Shown here: piece after piece, positions 11,873 to 26,566 of the stretch | Position numbering within the stretch: the stretch's first letter is position 1 | Layout of the letters: each line of letters begins with the position of its first letter | Origin: Capillidium heterosporum | Taxonomy: Eukaryota > Entomophthoromycota > Entomophthoromycetes > Entomophthorales > Capillidiaceae | Reading direction: 5' to 3' | NCBI GenBank assembly: GCA_016630905.1 | Contig: WBMQ01000007.1 | Span: forward strand, 620,001 to 684,000 | DNA: 64,000 nucleotides | Made by a program: the position numbers and the translations under genes | The notes under the pieces: generated by a model | The model's database searches: none | Seen by the model: the letters and a program-made list of their open reading frames with translations, nothing else | What the model was told of the DNA's origin: nothing

Positions 11873-12542
11873 TTAGTTGGATGTCTTTTCGAGCAATAAG
11901 CTCCGAAGCCACTTGACTTGAGTTTCCAGCTCTTCGACCTTCTTCTCAAGCATGGTTGCTTTTTCGGTCATAGCAATAGCTGTACGTTGCAGTTCTACCT
12001 CTTTCTCTTTCTTCTTGACGCGAAATCTTGCTGATGCCAAAGTATTCCGTCTTCGCTTTTCGACTACTGCGTCCTCGTCAGTTAGCTTTATGGAGCTTGA
12101 TCGTACCGACTTTCCATCAGAGGTAGGTGATGTCGGTAGTGGGGTCGAGTGGTCTTCGATTGGTTTGGCTTTAGGTTTAGGTTTCGCCCTGGCTTTAGGC
12201 TTCGATATCGGCTTGTCATCCTTGGCCGCCATTGGGGCTTCCAATTTCTCGGTAGGTTGCTGGGACGTTGTCATCATATTTTGAATTTCGGGGTTCATAT
12301 CTAATTGAGAGTAGGTTAGTACATGCTATAAGCTGGCTTAAATTACGTTTTGAAAAGACGTGGGAGTAGTCGAATTTTGGGGTAAAGTTCGGATCCAAGT
12401 AGTTCATCTCGTGTGGATTTTCGAAGCCGAACTGGGCATTTGCCCAAGTATCTTGGTTGATCTGCATCCCGTTCTCTTCATAGCTCTGTAAAAAGGGTAG
12501 GAAAGGATCCAATCCAAAGTTTCCAAACGGGTTGTTGGACAT
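11873..12542 (-). CDS. bZIP transcription factor, Cys-3/MetR-like
   Basis: Two exons, 12347-12542 and 11873-12300, are joined by a 46-nt intron (GTAATT...CAATTAG, with a TACTAAC branch sequence), giving about 207 residues. The C-terminus carries a basic region, KRRRNTLASARFRVKKKEKE, directly followed by a leucine zipper of about four heptads (TEKATMLEKKVEELETQVKW). The RRRNT-x-ASARFR-KKK signature is typical of the fungal Cys-3/MetR/Zip1 group, which regulates sulfur-assimilation genes. A role in sulfur control is inferred from that signature alone. The middle is Lys/Pro/Ala-rich (KPKARAKPKPKAKP) and the N-terminus is acidic/aromatic, as expected of an activation region. Residues of the basic region are intact. 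Confidence 0.85.
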
Positions 12543-15500
12543 TTTATAGGTATGTTTTTAAAGGTGGATTTCGATTGCTTTAGGTTGCTAGTCGAGTCTC
12601 TGAAAGCTTAGTTTAGTTGGGCTTTTGTAAAGAATGAAAGAAGTTGGCAATTGAGATGAGTTGATTAAAAAACAATAAGCAAGGATTCAAATTTACCTGA
12701 ATTATTAATTCCTTGGCCGCTTATCTGGATATGGAATAATTGAAGCATGCTGATTCGTTGTCAGGTCATTTTACCGATGCTAGAGCAAATCACCAGGGAT
12801 TCTTGGTTGGATTTTTGAAGCTGGCTGGGAATCTACTTATTCTGGAAGTTTTCTATTTGCAGACCCACAGCTAATAAGAATACTTCATATAAATTCAGTT
12901 ACACTATACCAAGTACATGGGTAGAGGAATTGAATTTATATACTTTAAAGTTATACAAAGTATATTGTGATTTCAAGGCATTTTTCTTTTGGACTGTCAT
13001 AGCCATTTTGCCTTCTATTTTATATTAATAATCTTATCATTCTTGTATATTAGTTTCAAGACATATGGCAATCTCATTAGATAGCTTTATATGGACTACT
13101 TTGTTGAAGCTCTGCTATTAGTGGCTGGTTTAGTAAATTAGACTAAAACTATTTTTATCACTCAATAGCATCAGATTGATTACTAATAGACAAATAGCAA
13201 GCTATTATGGTGCCATCCAGTTGGAAATGGCGGAATACCAAAAGTAATTTTACTATTATGGTTACTGGCTCCTTCCGTTCCAAAGGCACCTACGTAACGA
13301 ACTTATTCGTACTCCATCCTCATTACCCCGACATCACTTATTAAAAGACATATAGTATTAATAATGTCGTATATGAGAGGCAGCACTCGCTGTCTTGGTG
13401 TCAGATGCTAGAATGCAAAGTTATTGAACTAAATTTAATTTCAAAGCTGTCAAATACGAAGTTCGAATTTGAAAGCAAAATGTATGCTTCGATCGCTGAG
13501 ATGGTGTGATGTCCATTTGAAGTGACTCAATCGTATACCAAATGAATTTCAGCTATCATAAGTGTATTTCATCAGCAACCTATTAAGTATTTATCAAAAA
13601 CTGATGCTGGGAATGCAGTAGAGTTTGCAGGTGGAATCCCAAATTCGGAAAGAGTGGTACAGGTTCCTAGTTTAAATTTGTATTGAATTATTAGATTTGT
13701 AGCACTGTTATGAAAAGTAAGTTAGTATACTTTTACTCCATCTGTTCTTTCGGACTTGCAAAATGATAGTAATTTTCATTATAGGTATAAATTATATGAC
13801 AAAAAGTCAAAGCTCTTCAAGATATGAATATATATTTACAATCAAATTAAAAGTGTTGTAAAGCGGTATTACAATCAAAGCAACAACTTAATAAACTTTC
13901 AAAAGACTGGTCCTGCTTATTATCGGCTGATGGAAGCACCATAAAGTAGATATAAAAATGATGTTCTAAATTTTGGAGTCATTCAACAAAGTATTGAGAT
14001 GAAATTGAGTCTAAACTATATAAATACCGGTAAATTTGGAGTTGTTTAAAGTAAGCTTTGAAGCGTATATAAGAGCATCGAAGCTATATAAGTGTTGAAA
14101 TTATCAGGTAAACAAAAGATAGCTGAGCTAAACATAGTGTGCTTTGAGATGACATGAGTATTGAGTATTTTACCAAGGTAATATGTTGGATTTAGAATAT
14201 ACTTGTTTTGTTATATAGCATATGTTTTAGTTTGTCAATATTGTAAAAGCAGTTGTACTTACCAATCTAACTTTTGAATAGAAAATAAGTTGCTTCATTA
14301 GACCTCTATTTCGGTATAAATATAGAGGATTCTTTAATAGTTTTAAATTTTCTCTCATAACATCACTATGCTAAACAAATCTATGTCAAAATGACTACTA
14401 GTGTAATTTATAGTGATGGAAAACGAAACTAATGAGAATAGTCTTTACAATACAAACTCAACAACCAATATAACCAATGAATATTCTATCTATAGCTTTA
14501 CAATTTCTCAAAGTTTGACGTTTCAATTTTATATAACAGCTTTAATAGTATGCCAGCTAATACTTTTGTTTAAAAACCGATATTTAAATGTTGTGAGGAC
14601 CGTGCTTTTATGATTCTGAGATGACAAAAAGAATATTTTAAATTAGCTTGCTGCATCATAATGTTTTGGCATCTACTTAAATAACCATTTGCTTTATCAG
14701 GCTTATTTGATATTTCAATACATATAACAATGTAGCCTTTAGTATAGACGCAATATAAATGCTATTCAATCAAATTACCTCTCCTTCGATATTTTATATT
14801 TCTTTCTTATAAAGGAAGATGTATCTTTTGATGTCATTTGTCTATAGTGAATATTTGAGCATCAACCTTTTCAACTAAAACCAACTTTAATTTCTATATC
14901 AGTACTTTGATCTCTCCAATATCAATCGAATCTTAGCTCTTCCATCAACATTAAAGGTTACTGGAGATAAAGAGCTTTTTACTAAACTTTATATTCAACT
15001 AATTTTCATAATTGAGTCGATCAAAAATTTGCCGTCTTTATACCTGAAATCGTGCCAATAGTAGAATTGGGCTTCATACCCTGAAAAATACCTACATTTA
15101 AAAGGTAACTGTCAAATTTCATTCCAATATACTTTTATATAGAAAGCAGAAACTTGGTTCTACCTTTACAGCATAAATTCATTATCGTTGGGAAATACAT
15201 AAGAATTCCACATGCTATAGGCATTTATACATATCCTCGATATTTCAATACTTCTAGACAAAATCTTCATATCCTCTATATTTTGGAACTTCTATCTAAC
15301 TCAGCCTAGCAACCTTTACAATCATGAGCCCTCCTAAAGGTTCCAAAAATTTTTATAAGGGGGCTTGAAAGGAGACCTTACAAACCCCAACAAGTCTTCC
15401 TTCAATAAAATTGAGAACCACCAACTCTTTAGCTAATTTCCAGGATCTACATAACGAAGGGTTAAATGGCTTTGAGGAACAGGTGATTTGATACGGCAGA

Positions 15501-15697
15501 TATAAAAGATAGTAAAGCTCAGTCTAAATACCCATTTCCAATCATATACACTCATACCGACTTCTGATTAGTAATTCTGACAATGATAAAGTCTACCAAT
15601 CTTATCTTCACAAAAAGTATTTCTAATCGCTTTTTTAAGTACATTTAACCAGCAAAGCCAAAGGAATTTAAAGTTTATTTTTCAAGAGTTTAGATAT
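12543..15697. other. Intergenic, 3.1 kb, no supported gene
   Basis: Long AT-rich stretch between divergently oriented genes. The longest ORFs are 66 codons (14413-14613) and a coding-looking 45-codon ORF at 13207-13344 (MVPSSWKWRNTKSNF...). Neither has splice or homology support. I see no tandem repeats. Confidence 0.5.
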
Positions 15698-16704
15698 ATG
15701 GAGTACAAGGGAATAGTTAAATTGGGGGACAAGGTGTTGCTGATATCCTCGTTACAGGCCCAACGTCAAGAGATTTTGCAGGTACATACCGACATAACTA
15801 GCTGCATTGGTGAAGAAGGACGTTTAGATTTGGAACAAATCGAACGCTTGAGTTCTGGTAACTTTATTAACTTTTAGTTTAAATTCTAAGTGGTATATTA
15901 GTGCAGCTTTCGGTATCCAGCTACGACACGATTATTCTACCCAAATTCACCAACTTTTCATTGGATTTGGGGGTACAGCAATTAGGTCAGCTACTGCAAG
16001 GTTTAAAGCCCAATGGCAAACTACATTTTTACTTGATTGGTGATGAGCAAACTTTACCCATCAACAACTTGAAGTTTTCCGGATTTGTCGACGTCCAAAA
16101 TGGACCTACTAAGGTATCTACTTACTTTATTCTTTTTTAACAGTATTAGATTACAGCAACTAAGCCGGACTACGAAGTTGGTACCTCGCAAAGCTTGAAA
16201 TTGAACCGAAGCAGGAACAAGGACAAGCCTAAAGTCAGTTTATGGGATGACGATGACGACGATATTATTGACGACAATGAGCTTATCGACGAAAGTGACT
16301 TTGTTAAGCCCGACTTGGCTTCCCTATCCAGTAATTTTCTTTAGTTTACCGAATACTATTAACATCGCTTTAGGACCTGATGGGAGTGTCGTTCGAAAGA
16401 AGGCCTGTAAAAACTGTTCATGCGGGTTAGCTGAGATCGAAGCTGAAGAGGAGCTACAGAAGGCCAAAGCCAACGGTAGTACGACCAAAGTTGAGCCTAT
16501 TGTCTTAGATACGAAGGATGTCAAATCTTCCTGTGGCAGTGTAAGTTGCTTTTTATGCTGATAGTTTTTTAATTTTTTCATTAGTGCTACTTGGGCGACG
16601 CCTTCCGATGTGCTTCCTGCCCCTACCTTGGCTTACCCGCCTTCAACCCAGGTGAGAAAGTTACCTTGAACGCTTCGATGCTAGCTGATGATATCGAGCT
16701 CTAA
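15698..16704 (+). CDS. DRE2: Dre2/CIAPIN1 anamorsin, cytosolic Fe-S assembly
   Basis: Dre2 receives electrons from Tah18 in cytosolic iron-sulfur cluster assembly. The start is ATG 15698 ([15 protein letters not shown]). The methyltransferase-like N-terminal domain ([31 protein letters not shown]) is followed by an acidic linker with [10 protein letters not shown]. The C-terminal domain carries motif A ([13 protein letters not shown]) and motif B ([20 protein letters not shown]). Introns fall at about 15858-15900, 16112-16147, 16331-16373 and 16540-16584; all frames join cleanly to the TAA at 16702-16704. In the best splice model the first cysteine of motif A, usually just before GPDG, is absent ([14 protein letters not shown]). 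A different splice site or base error could restore it. Otherwise the length fits the family. Confidence 0.9.
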
Positions 16705-17619
16705 GTTTTTAATTTATGTGTGATAGAGTAGTGTACAAACATCTATATTTTTTTCTTTGCCGACTTCCGCTGCTGTGTTACTCCAAGTAAATAGCGACTT
16801 TTTTCATTTTAAGGCTTGTACTTTTATGTTTTTATATTATATTGTAGCCGGTATAAATCACTTTATGTATTTACATCTTATAGCGATAGTTTTATCGTTG
16901 TGACTCAGTAGCATATACTTTTATGACATAAGCTTTAAGTATATATAATAAACTCTTGGTTATACTTATAAACAATATACATTTAACCTAACTTATTTTC
17001 TTATTATCCCAATATGGTTTCCAACTAACCTACTAGACTTGACTAGACATTTTCATTAAGACTCAGCTTTTAACTCATCAACCTCCTTATACTTTATCAC
17101 CAATTGGTCAAAGATGATAAATTTCATATTTTCATAACCTTCAAGCTGAAATCTAATGTTGTAAGACTATTTCCAGTATATAATTATGGTATATATAAAG
17201 CTTTATCGTATTTCATAGTATTGGCCCTTTAAAAATTTATCTAGAGATTTAAATAGTTTTACACTACTTTGTAATATTTAAACTCATATATTATTTGAAC
17301 TATAGCTTTCGTATCAGCTAATTACTTTGAAGCGTTTACCTTATAGTAAATGTTATGTAAAATTGTAGCTACATCAGTTTTTATACCAAACTTTTGAAGT
17401 ACATTTGTCAGATTAAATATCCTGAAGTACTTTGTCGTTCGACAAGAATGTTCCTATATTAAATGCATTTTTCAAACTCTAGCCAACTAGTCTATTCTTA
17501 AACCTAAGCAAAATTTTAAGCCAATCGTAAAGCTTATAAAAAACCTGGAATCGAACGGTTTCCAAGACTTACAGCTTTTAGTTCGTCCATTGATAAATAC
17601 CAACCTTGAACTTTTTAAC
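16705..17619. other. Intergenic
   Basis: AT-rich 3' flank of DRE2 and 5' flank of CMC2. No gene or motif supported. Confidence 0.5.
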
Positions 17620-17898
17620 ATGCACAGCCCATTGACAGTACACAAGCACAGCGACTGTGTAGGTGAGATTATGAACTTGAATAACTGCCACTTTGAGAAC
17701 CCAGTACTCAAATTCTTTGGTGTATGTAATGGATTGAAGAAGGATGTCAACAAATGTTTTGCCCAAGAGGTAATTTTTTTGGATAAGTAAATAGATTTAT
17801 TTTTCATGTAGAGGGAAAAGACACGAAAGGAGAACTACTTGAAGGCGGAAGCTAAACGGAAGCATAGGGAGGAGCTGTGGAAGGAGTTTGAAAATTAA
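17620..17898 (+). CDS. CMC2: Cmc2, twin CX9C mitochondrial COX assembly protein
   Basis: Exons 17620-17769 and 17812-17898 are joined at a 42-nt intron (GTAATT...CATGTAG), giving about 78 residues. The protein starts MHSPLTVHKHSDC and has two CX9C pairs, CVGEIMNLNNC and CNGLKKDVNKC, separated by the family's NPVLKFFG segment. It ends in a basic helix (EKTRKENYLKAEAKRKHRE). Twin CX9C proteins are oxidised by Mia40 in the intermembrane space; Cmc2 acts with Cmc1 in cytochrome c oxidase biogenesis. I chose the ATG at 17620 because the conserved MHxPL start is there; the ATG at 17590 would add ten residues unlike the family. Confidence 0.92.
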
Positions 17899-18173
17899 AT
17901 TTGGTTCGATACTTTGAATTTTATTAGATGGTTCTTTTTGTTAGATGGCGTTCCTATTATATTTTTTGTGTACATGAGAAACATATTTACTTCATATTCG
18001 GCAGTTGTATTTAAGAAATAAATAATTGTTTAATTTTTATTATATCCATCGACATAGAAAGTAAGGATGCCTGGGTTTTAGACGATACGCACTACCAGCA
18101 CATCATACCTTCGTAGGCACGTAGAAGCTTCGATCAACTTGGCCCATTTCGATGGCAGAAAAACTAACATATC

Positions 18174-20618
<2,445 letters not shown>

Positions 20619-22324
20619 ATTCCTATGTTCTATAACTTGTTGGTGGTTTATCTTTGTAGAACTCTCAAGTATAAAGAGCGGTAGTTGAAACTTTGGAGTT
20701 CAAATTGTTACTCCAAATTAGGTCCTTGCATTTCAACTTCCTTTTTAAGGTGGACAAGTCACATGTACGGATTAATTCCAGTTTATTTGCTAAAATTGAG
20801 AGGGGTGGACCTGATGAACCTTGTAGAAAATTTTAGCTAGTGAGAAGTTTCCAGCACATCGGCCTTCTGACTTGCACGAGTTACAAATTCCCTATGTATA
20901 TTGCGTGATAAGGGATGTATTCCTAATCTAATCTATTCATTGGCAGGAATGGAAAGCGCATATGTAGGTTACTTGTTGCAACTCTGGTAGCAAACTCTAC
21001 TAGGTATACTGGATATTGAGTAGCTCTTTATTTTGTTCTACCCGCTATTAGCAAAAATATAAAATACGAGAGTTCTCTTATAGTAGTTTCTTTCATTACC
21101 GAATATTTCAAGTTTAGGTACATGTCAGAAGACTATCAGATGAACATCACGTTCGTTCAATGCTGGGTACTTTTATTGTATGGATTTATAAGAAAGATGC
21201 ACGCTTCCTTGAAGTAGTAGGGGTTTTCAGTCAAACTATTCAAAGCTGAACTTACTGAAACTATTGTACTAAAACTTCTAATATATATGCTGTAGTTAAG
21301 ATATGCTAATGAAATTTGGTGTATGGAAGCAGTAAAATAAATACATTGCTTTTACGATATAGAAATCACTTGTAATGAATTTACAATTGGGCTGTCATAA
21401 CAATTGATGGTCAGTTCAACTTGTCCTTAAATTAGATAAAGTTGTTGCTCACTATGGACATTCAACTTTGCCATAATTTTCAAGTATGTCGTAATAAAAG
21501 TAACCTACGTTCATCAACTATGTAAAGATTTTCTATCTCGACTTTGATACCTTGGACTACAATTTCAAGATATCGTAGACAACTCAACATATATCCATCG
21601 ATCCAATAAACTTGTAGCCAATTCATCCTAGTATCATCAATTTTCCTATATTTTCAGTTACTCTTACACAAATTTGATGAATATCCTTCTATATTTATCT
21701 ACATTCAAATATGCTTTGACTAGGTTAAAGTAACTGAAGCAGTGCTTTGTGTAGCTTTCTTATAGAGCCACAGTTCACTGTCATAAAAACAAAACTTTAA
21801 CAAAGTACTATATATGTAACTAATGATGAAAACTATAATCCAGTCTCGTAATATTTGCAATTTACTCCTGTTTTAGAGCTAGTCATTAAGCAAGGTACCT
21901 TGGAAAAGATATATAAAATAAAATTTTATTAAAAGTAGTTTTTAACAGTGTATTTTAATCAATGCAAGTTAATATTGTTTATAGATAAACGATACAAGTT
22001 CAAGCAGTGACATGGTACAAGTCATACTTAGACATACACTATACTATTAACCAGATAGGTATAAATGATTAATTTACTGTCATATCGATCAATATTATAA
22101 ATGCGATTGCAGTTTTCTACTCCTTATACCTTTGTCAAATCAAAACCTTAGATACTTGCTTTATCTGGTTTAGAAAGGAGTTTGCAGCAAAAGTAATGCA
22201 GTTTACTACGTAAAACTTCAAAAGAAGCTAACCAGTAAAGATTTGCTAAGCAGAAACTTGAACAGATGCAAAAGTCTTTAAAAGCTGTCAAAATTTGATT
22301 TCACTTTCATCAGAGAAATAAAGA
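20619..22324. other. Intergenic between MSC2 and VAS1 (divergent)
   Basis: 1.7 kb of AT-rich sequence separating two divergent starts; it must contain both promoters. No gene, repeat or clear TATA element that I would assign. Confidence 0.5.
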
Positions 22325-25300
22325 ATGGCATCGCAAGAACCTTCAACCCCAACTAAAGGAACCAACCCACCACTCGACGCCGAAAAGGCTGCCAAGAACG
22401 AAGCCAAGAACGAGGCTAAACGTAAGGCCAAGCTAGAGAAGTTTGCTGCTAAGCAGGCAGCATTGTCAGCTAAAGCGGACAAGGAGGTACACTTTCAATT
22501 TTTAACTATTGTAACGCAAGTTGGTTTAGCCCAGTAAAAAAAAGGAAATCAAAGGAGTCAAGGCTGAGAAGACCAAGTTCGTCAACAAGACTGTACCCGG
22601 TCAGAAGAAAGGTAACTTTGCTGTAGAATCAAACTGAAATGAGAAATTAGATTTATCTGAACCCATTGCTGCTGCCTACGACCCTCAGGCGGTAGAGGCA
22701 GCTTGGTACGACTGGTGGCAAGCTGAAGGTCTGTTCAAGCCGAGATTAACCGAAGAAGGTAAGGTCCGTCCCGAAGGCAGTTTCATTATCCCCATCCCCC
22801 CACCCAACGTCACCGGCTCTCTCCACATCGGGCATGCATTGACTGAAGCTATCCAGGATACATTGATCCGTTGGAACCGTATGTTGGGTAAGACTGTACT
22901 GTTCAACCCAGGCTGCGATCACGCCGGTATCTCATGCCAGAGTGTCGTCGAGAAATCGCTGTACCGCCAGGAAAAGTTAACACGACATGACTTGGGCCGT
23001 GAAGCTTTCGTCGACCGTGTATGGCAGTGGAAGGAAGCTTACGGTAGCCGTATCTATGATCAGCTGAAACGTCTCGGTGGTTCCTATGACTGGGATCGCG
23101 TTCGGTTCACTATGGATCCCGAGTTGAACGTCGCCGTCAACGAGGCTTTTGTCCGTCTGTACGACGAGAAGATCATCTACCGTGCCAAACGTCTCATCAA
23201 CTGGTGCGTACATTTGAACACAGCTCTGTCCAACTTGGAGGTCGAGAACCGTGAGTTGACCGGCAGCACCTGGCTCAACGTACCTGGCTATGACGACAGC
23301 GAGAAGTTCCAGTTTGGTGCCATTCACTCCTTCGGCTACCCTGTTGAGGACAGCGATGAACGTATCGTAGTTGCTACTACCCGTATCGAGACCATGTTGG
23401 GTGATACTGCTGTCGCTATCCACCCCGATGACGAACGTTACAAGCACTTGCACGGTAAGTATGTCATCCACCCCTTCAACGGGCGCCGTATCCCTATTGT
23501 ATGTGACGGCCAGGCTGTTGACATGGCTTTCGGTACTGGTGCTGTAAAGATCACCCCCGCCCACGACTTTAACGATTTTATCGTCGGTAAGCGTCACAAT
23601 TTGGAATTCATCAACATCTTGAATGATGATGGTACTTTCAACGAACATGCCGCTCCCTTCCAAGGCGTACGCCGCTTCCACGCCCGTAAGCAGGTGCTAG
23701 CCGCTTTGAAAGAGAAGGGTTTGTTCGTCGAGACTAAGGACAACCCCATGGTAGTCCCCATTTGTACCCGTTCCGGCGACATCATCGAACCTCTACTCAA
23801 ACCTCAGTGGTGGGTCGACTGCAAGGCTATGGCTGGTGAGGCCATCAAGGCTGTTACCGACGGTAAGCTTACCATCCAGCCCAAGATCTCGGAGAAGGAA
23901 TGGTTCCGTTGGTTGGAGAACATGCAGGACTGGTGTATCTCGCGCCAGCTGTGGTGGGGCCATCGAGCCCCCGCCTACTATGTCACCTTCGACGACGGGC
24001 GTGAGCAAAACATGGACGATGGCCAGTACTGGGTCGCTGGTCGCACCTACGAAGAAGCTCTGCAGCGAGCCACTCAGCAGTTCGGCAGTGGGTTCACCTT
24101 GAAGCAAGACGAAGATGTATTGGACACCTGGTTCTCCTCAGGACTGTGGCCCTTCTCTATCTTTGGTTGGCCCAAACAGACCGAGGATCTTGAGCTCTTC
24201 TACCCCAACTCCATGCTGGAGACTGGTTGGGATATTTTGTTCTTCTGGGTCGCCCGTATGGTAATGTTAGGAATCAAGTTGACTGGCAAGGTTCCCTTTA
24301 ACGAAGTTTTGTGCCACGCCATGATCCGCGATGCCCACGGCCGCAAGATGTCCAAGTCGTTAGGTAATGTCATCGATCCCATCGACGTTATCGAGGGTAT
24401 ATCGTTGGAGGCGTTGCACGCCAAATTGGAGCAGGGTAACTTGGACCCCAAGGAAGTCAAGAAAGCTAAGGAGGGTCAGAAGGCTGACTTCCCTAAAGGT
24501 ATCCCCGAGTGTGGTACCGACGCTTTACGTTTCGCCTTGTGTGCCTACCCCATTGCCGGTAAGTTTTTTTAATCGTTTTAGTTCTCATTCTATCCATTTA
24601 GGTCGTGATATCAACCTCGACATCAAGCGTGTCGAAGGCTACCGTAAATTCTGCAACAAACTGTGGAACGTCACTAGGTTCGCCTTGATGAACTTAGGCG
24701 CCGACTTCGTGCCCCGTGCCAACCCCCAGGTATTTTAATCATCTTCTAAGCTAAACTAAAAATTTTGAAGCCAACTGGCCAAGAGTCTTTGGTTGAAAAA
24801 TGGATTCTCAACAAATTGGGCGTTGCCGCCAACGAAACCAACCTAGGGTTGCAGGAGCGCAACTTCATGCAGGCCACTAACGCCGTCTACAACTTCTGGT
24901 TGTACGAATTATGCGATGTCTTTGTCGAGATGATGAAACCTACCGTTAACGACCTATCCCCTGAAAACAAGGACAAACGTCAGAACATGCAGGATACCCT
25001 CTACATCTGTCTGGAGGCTGGCCTCAAGCTGTTGCACCCTTTCATGCCTTTCTTGACCGAAGAGTTGTACCAGCGCCTACCCCGCCGCTCCAACGAAACG
25101 GATATCTCCATATCGACCACCAAGTACCCTACCCAAGCCGACTTTGCTAAGGATGCTGGAATCGATGCTGAGTTCGATGCTGGCTTTAACGTTGTCAAAG
25201 CAGCTCGTGCCTTGTTCGCCGACCACAACGTCGTCAAGGATGGTAGAATCTTCTACAAGTCCGAGGATCAACATACATTAGATATTTTGAAACAGAGTCA

Positions 25301-25431
25301 ACCCGGTTTCCGCTCATTAATCAAGGGATGTTCCTTGTTTGAGGAAGGTTGCTGGTGAGACTAGTGATGTATCTACTAAGACTCAGGATGGCAAGGTGGA
25401 GGTCTTCTTAGTCCTACCTAAGCAGGAATAG
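22325..25431 (+). CDS. VAS1: Valyl-tRNA synthetase
   Basis: This class I synthetase charges tRNA-Val. Exons are 22325-22486, 22530-22611, 22651-24558, 24602-24729 and 24771-25431, with introns of 38-43 nt and consistent phases. A Lys/Ala-rich N-terminus (eukaryotic extension) precedes the catalytic core with [15 protein letters not shown] (HIGH motif), the editing domain ([16 protein letters not shown]), [12 protein letters not shown] and [14 protein letters not shown] (KMSKS motif). The anticodon-binding helices follow ([15 protein letters not shown]). Only one copy is in the window; in yeast one gene serves both cytosol and mitochondria. Codon use is strongly C-ending, unlike the neighbours, which suggests high expression. 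The frame stops at 25358, but one extra G at 25347-25348 would explain this. Reading on gives [20 protein letters not shown] to the TAG at 25431, a normal C-terminus. Confidence 0.95.
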
Positions 25432-25938
25432 ATTAAGTTTTTTTGGGCGGGGGTCCTGCCTCTTTCAATTAAATTTCGAGTTTTCGATTTTCAATTTCTT
25501 TATGTGCTGGATATTCAGTTGTCTATTTTAGACGAAGCAGAGTTTCAATTTTTTAGTTTGTTAGTTTGGTAGATTTTTTGAAAATGTTTTTACAATGTCA
25601 AAGTAGATCTCTAGCGTGGTATTAAACCTTTAACGTATATTTTTTCGGTAAAAGTTTGAGCGGGCTATCCAAGACGTTACCTTGGATTTCAGACCTGAGG
25701 CCATTTCTTTAGCTGATGGAATTAGTATAAAAAACTCTCTGCCAGTTGTCTGACCCACTATATTGTATGACCAATAGTTTCCTTATTCATTGGAGCTGTT
25801 AATCTATCCCCATCTGGACAAACTTACAAGTCAATTTTCCAACTTTCGATATGATTGGATAAATCAGCAGCTGTCGAAACTCTTGACCAACCTTAATAAA
25901 ATTTGCAACTTTTTACTTTACAAGAATTTAACTACAAG
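25432..25938. other. Intergenic between VAS1 and MRPS12
   Basis: 3' flank of VAS1 and promoter of MRPS12. No additional gene seen. Confidence 0.5.
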
Positions 25939-26566
25939 ATGACAAGCCGGTTGTGCCAACTCTTTGGGAAGCTGGCGTTGAACGAGGTAACCTATATTTC
26001 AACCAACTAATTTACTAAATGAGACTCAGGTAAGACCTATCAACTCGCTGAGAAAAGCTAATACACCACTTCTTTCGACCAACCGAACCTTATTTACCCC
26101 ATCAACTCAGCCCCTCAAGCCCAATGTTTCTTTACTATCGGCCTACCAATCCCTTACTCCCACCTTCACCCAAAAAAGTGGTATGGCAACTTTGAATCAA
26201 GTCATTAAAGGGTGCCGCAAGCACAAACCCAAGTTCTCCAAGGCACCCGCTTTGGATGGCAACCCACAACGCCGCGCTGTATGCCTCAAAGTCTACACGA
26301 CCAAGCCCAAGAAACCCAACTCTGCCTTGCGTAAAGTCGCTAAAGTTAGGTTGAGTAATGGCAACGTCGTTATCTGTTACATCCCTGGTGAAGGTCACAA
26401 CTTGCAGGAGCATAGTAACGTCTTGGTGCGAGGTGGCGGTGTCCCAGATTTACCAGGTGTTAAATATAGACTGGTACGTGGTAAGTACGACTTGCAGGGT
26501 GTCCAGAATAGAAGTACTAGTAGATCAACTTACGGTGTAAAGAAACCGGCTAAGGAGAGTAAATGA
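25939..26566 (+). CDS. MRPS12: Mitochondrial small-subunit ribosomal protein S12 (uS12m)
   Basis: Exon 1 (25939-25986, [16 protein letters not shown]) and exon 2 (26030-26566) are joined by a 43-nt intron. The first about 65 residues are Ser/Thr/Arg-rich without acidic clusters, a mitochondrial targeting sequence. The mature part starts [17 protein letters not shown] and holds the decoding-centre loop [19 protein letters not shown]. It also has the conserved [19 protein letters not shown] and ends [15 protein letters not shown]12 lies at the decoding site and is needed for mitochondrial translation accuracy. An unspliced start at 26183 would lack the presequence, so the two-exon model is preferred. 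Confidence 0.94.

Noticed and set aside
13207-13344. 45-codon ORF with coding-like composition
   Set aside because: Too short, with no splice partners, homology or promoter context that I can see; could be a decayed exon.
14413-14613. 66-codon ORF with a hydrophobic stretch
   Set aside because: Asn/Thr/Ile-rich composition is what AT-rich random sequence gives; no support.
22977-23681. 234-codon minus-strand ORF inside VAS1
   Set aside because: Antisense shadow of the C-ending codon usage of the VAS1 exon; no motifs, and VAS1 fully explains the region.
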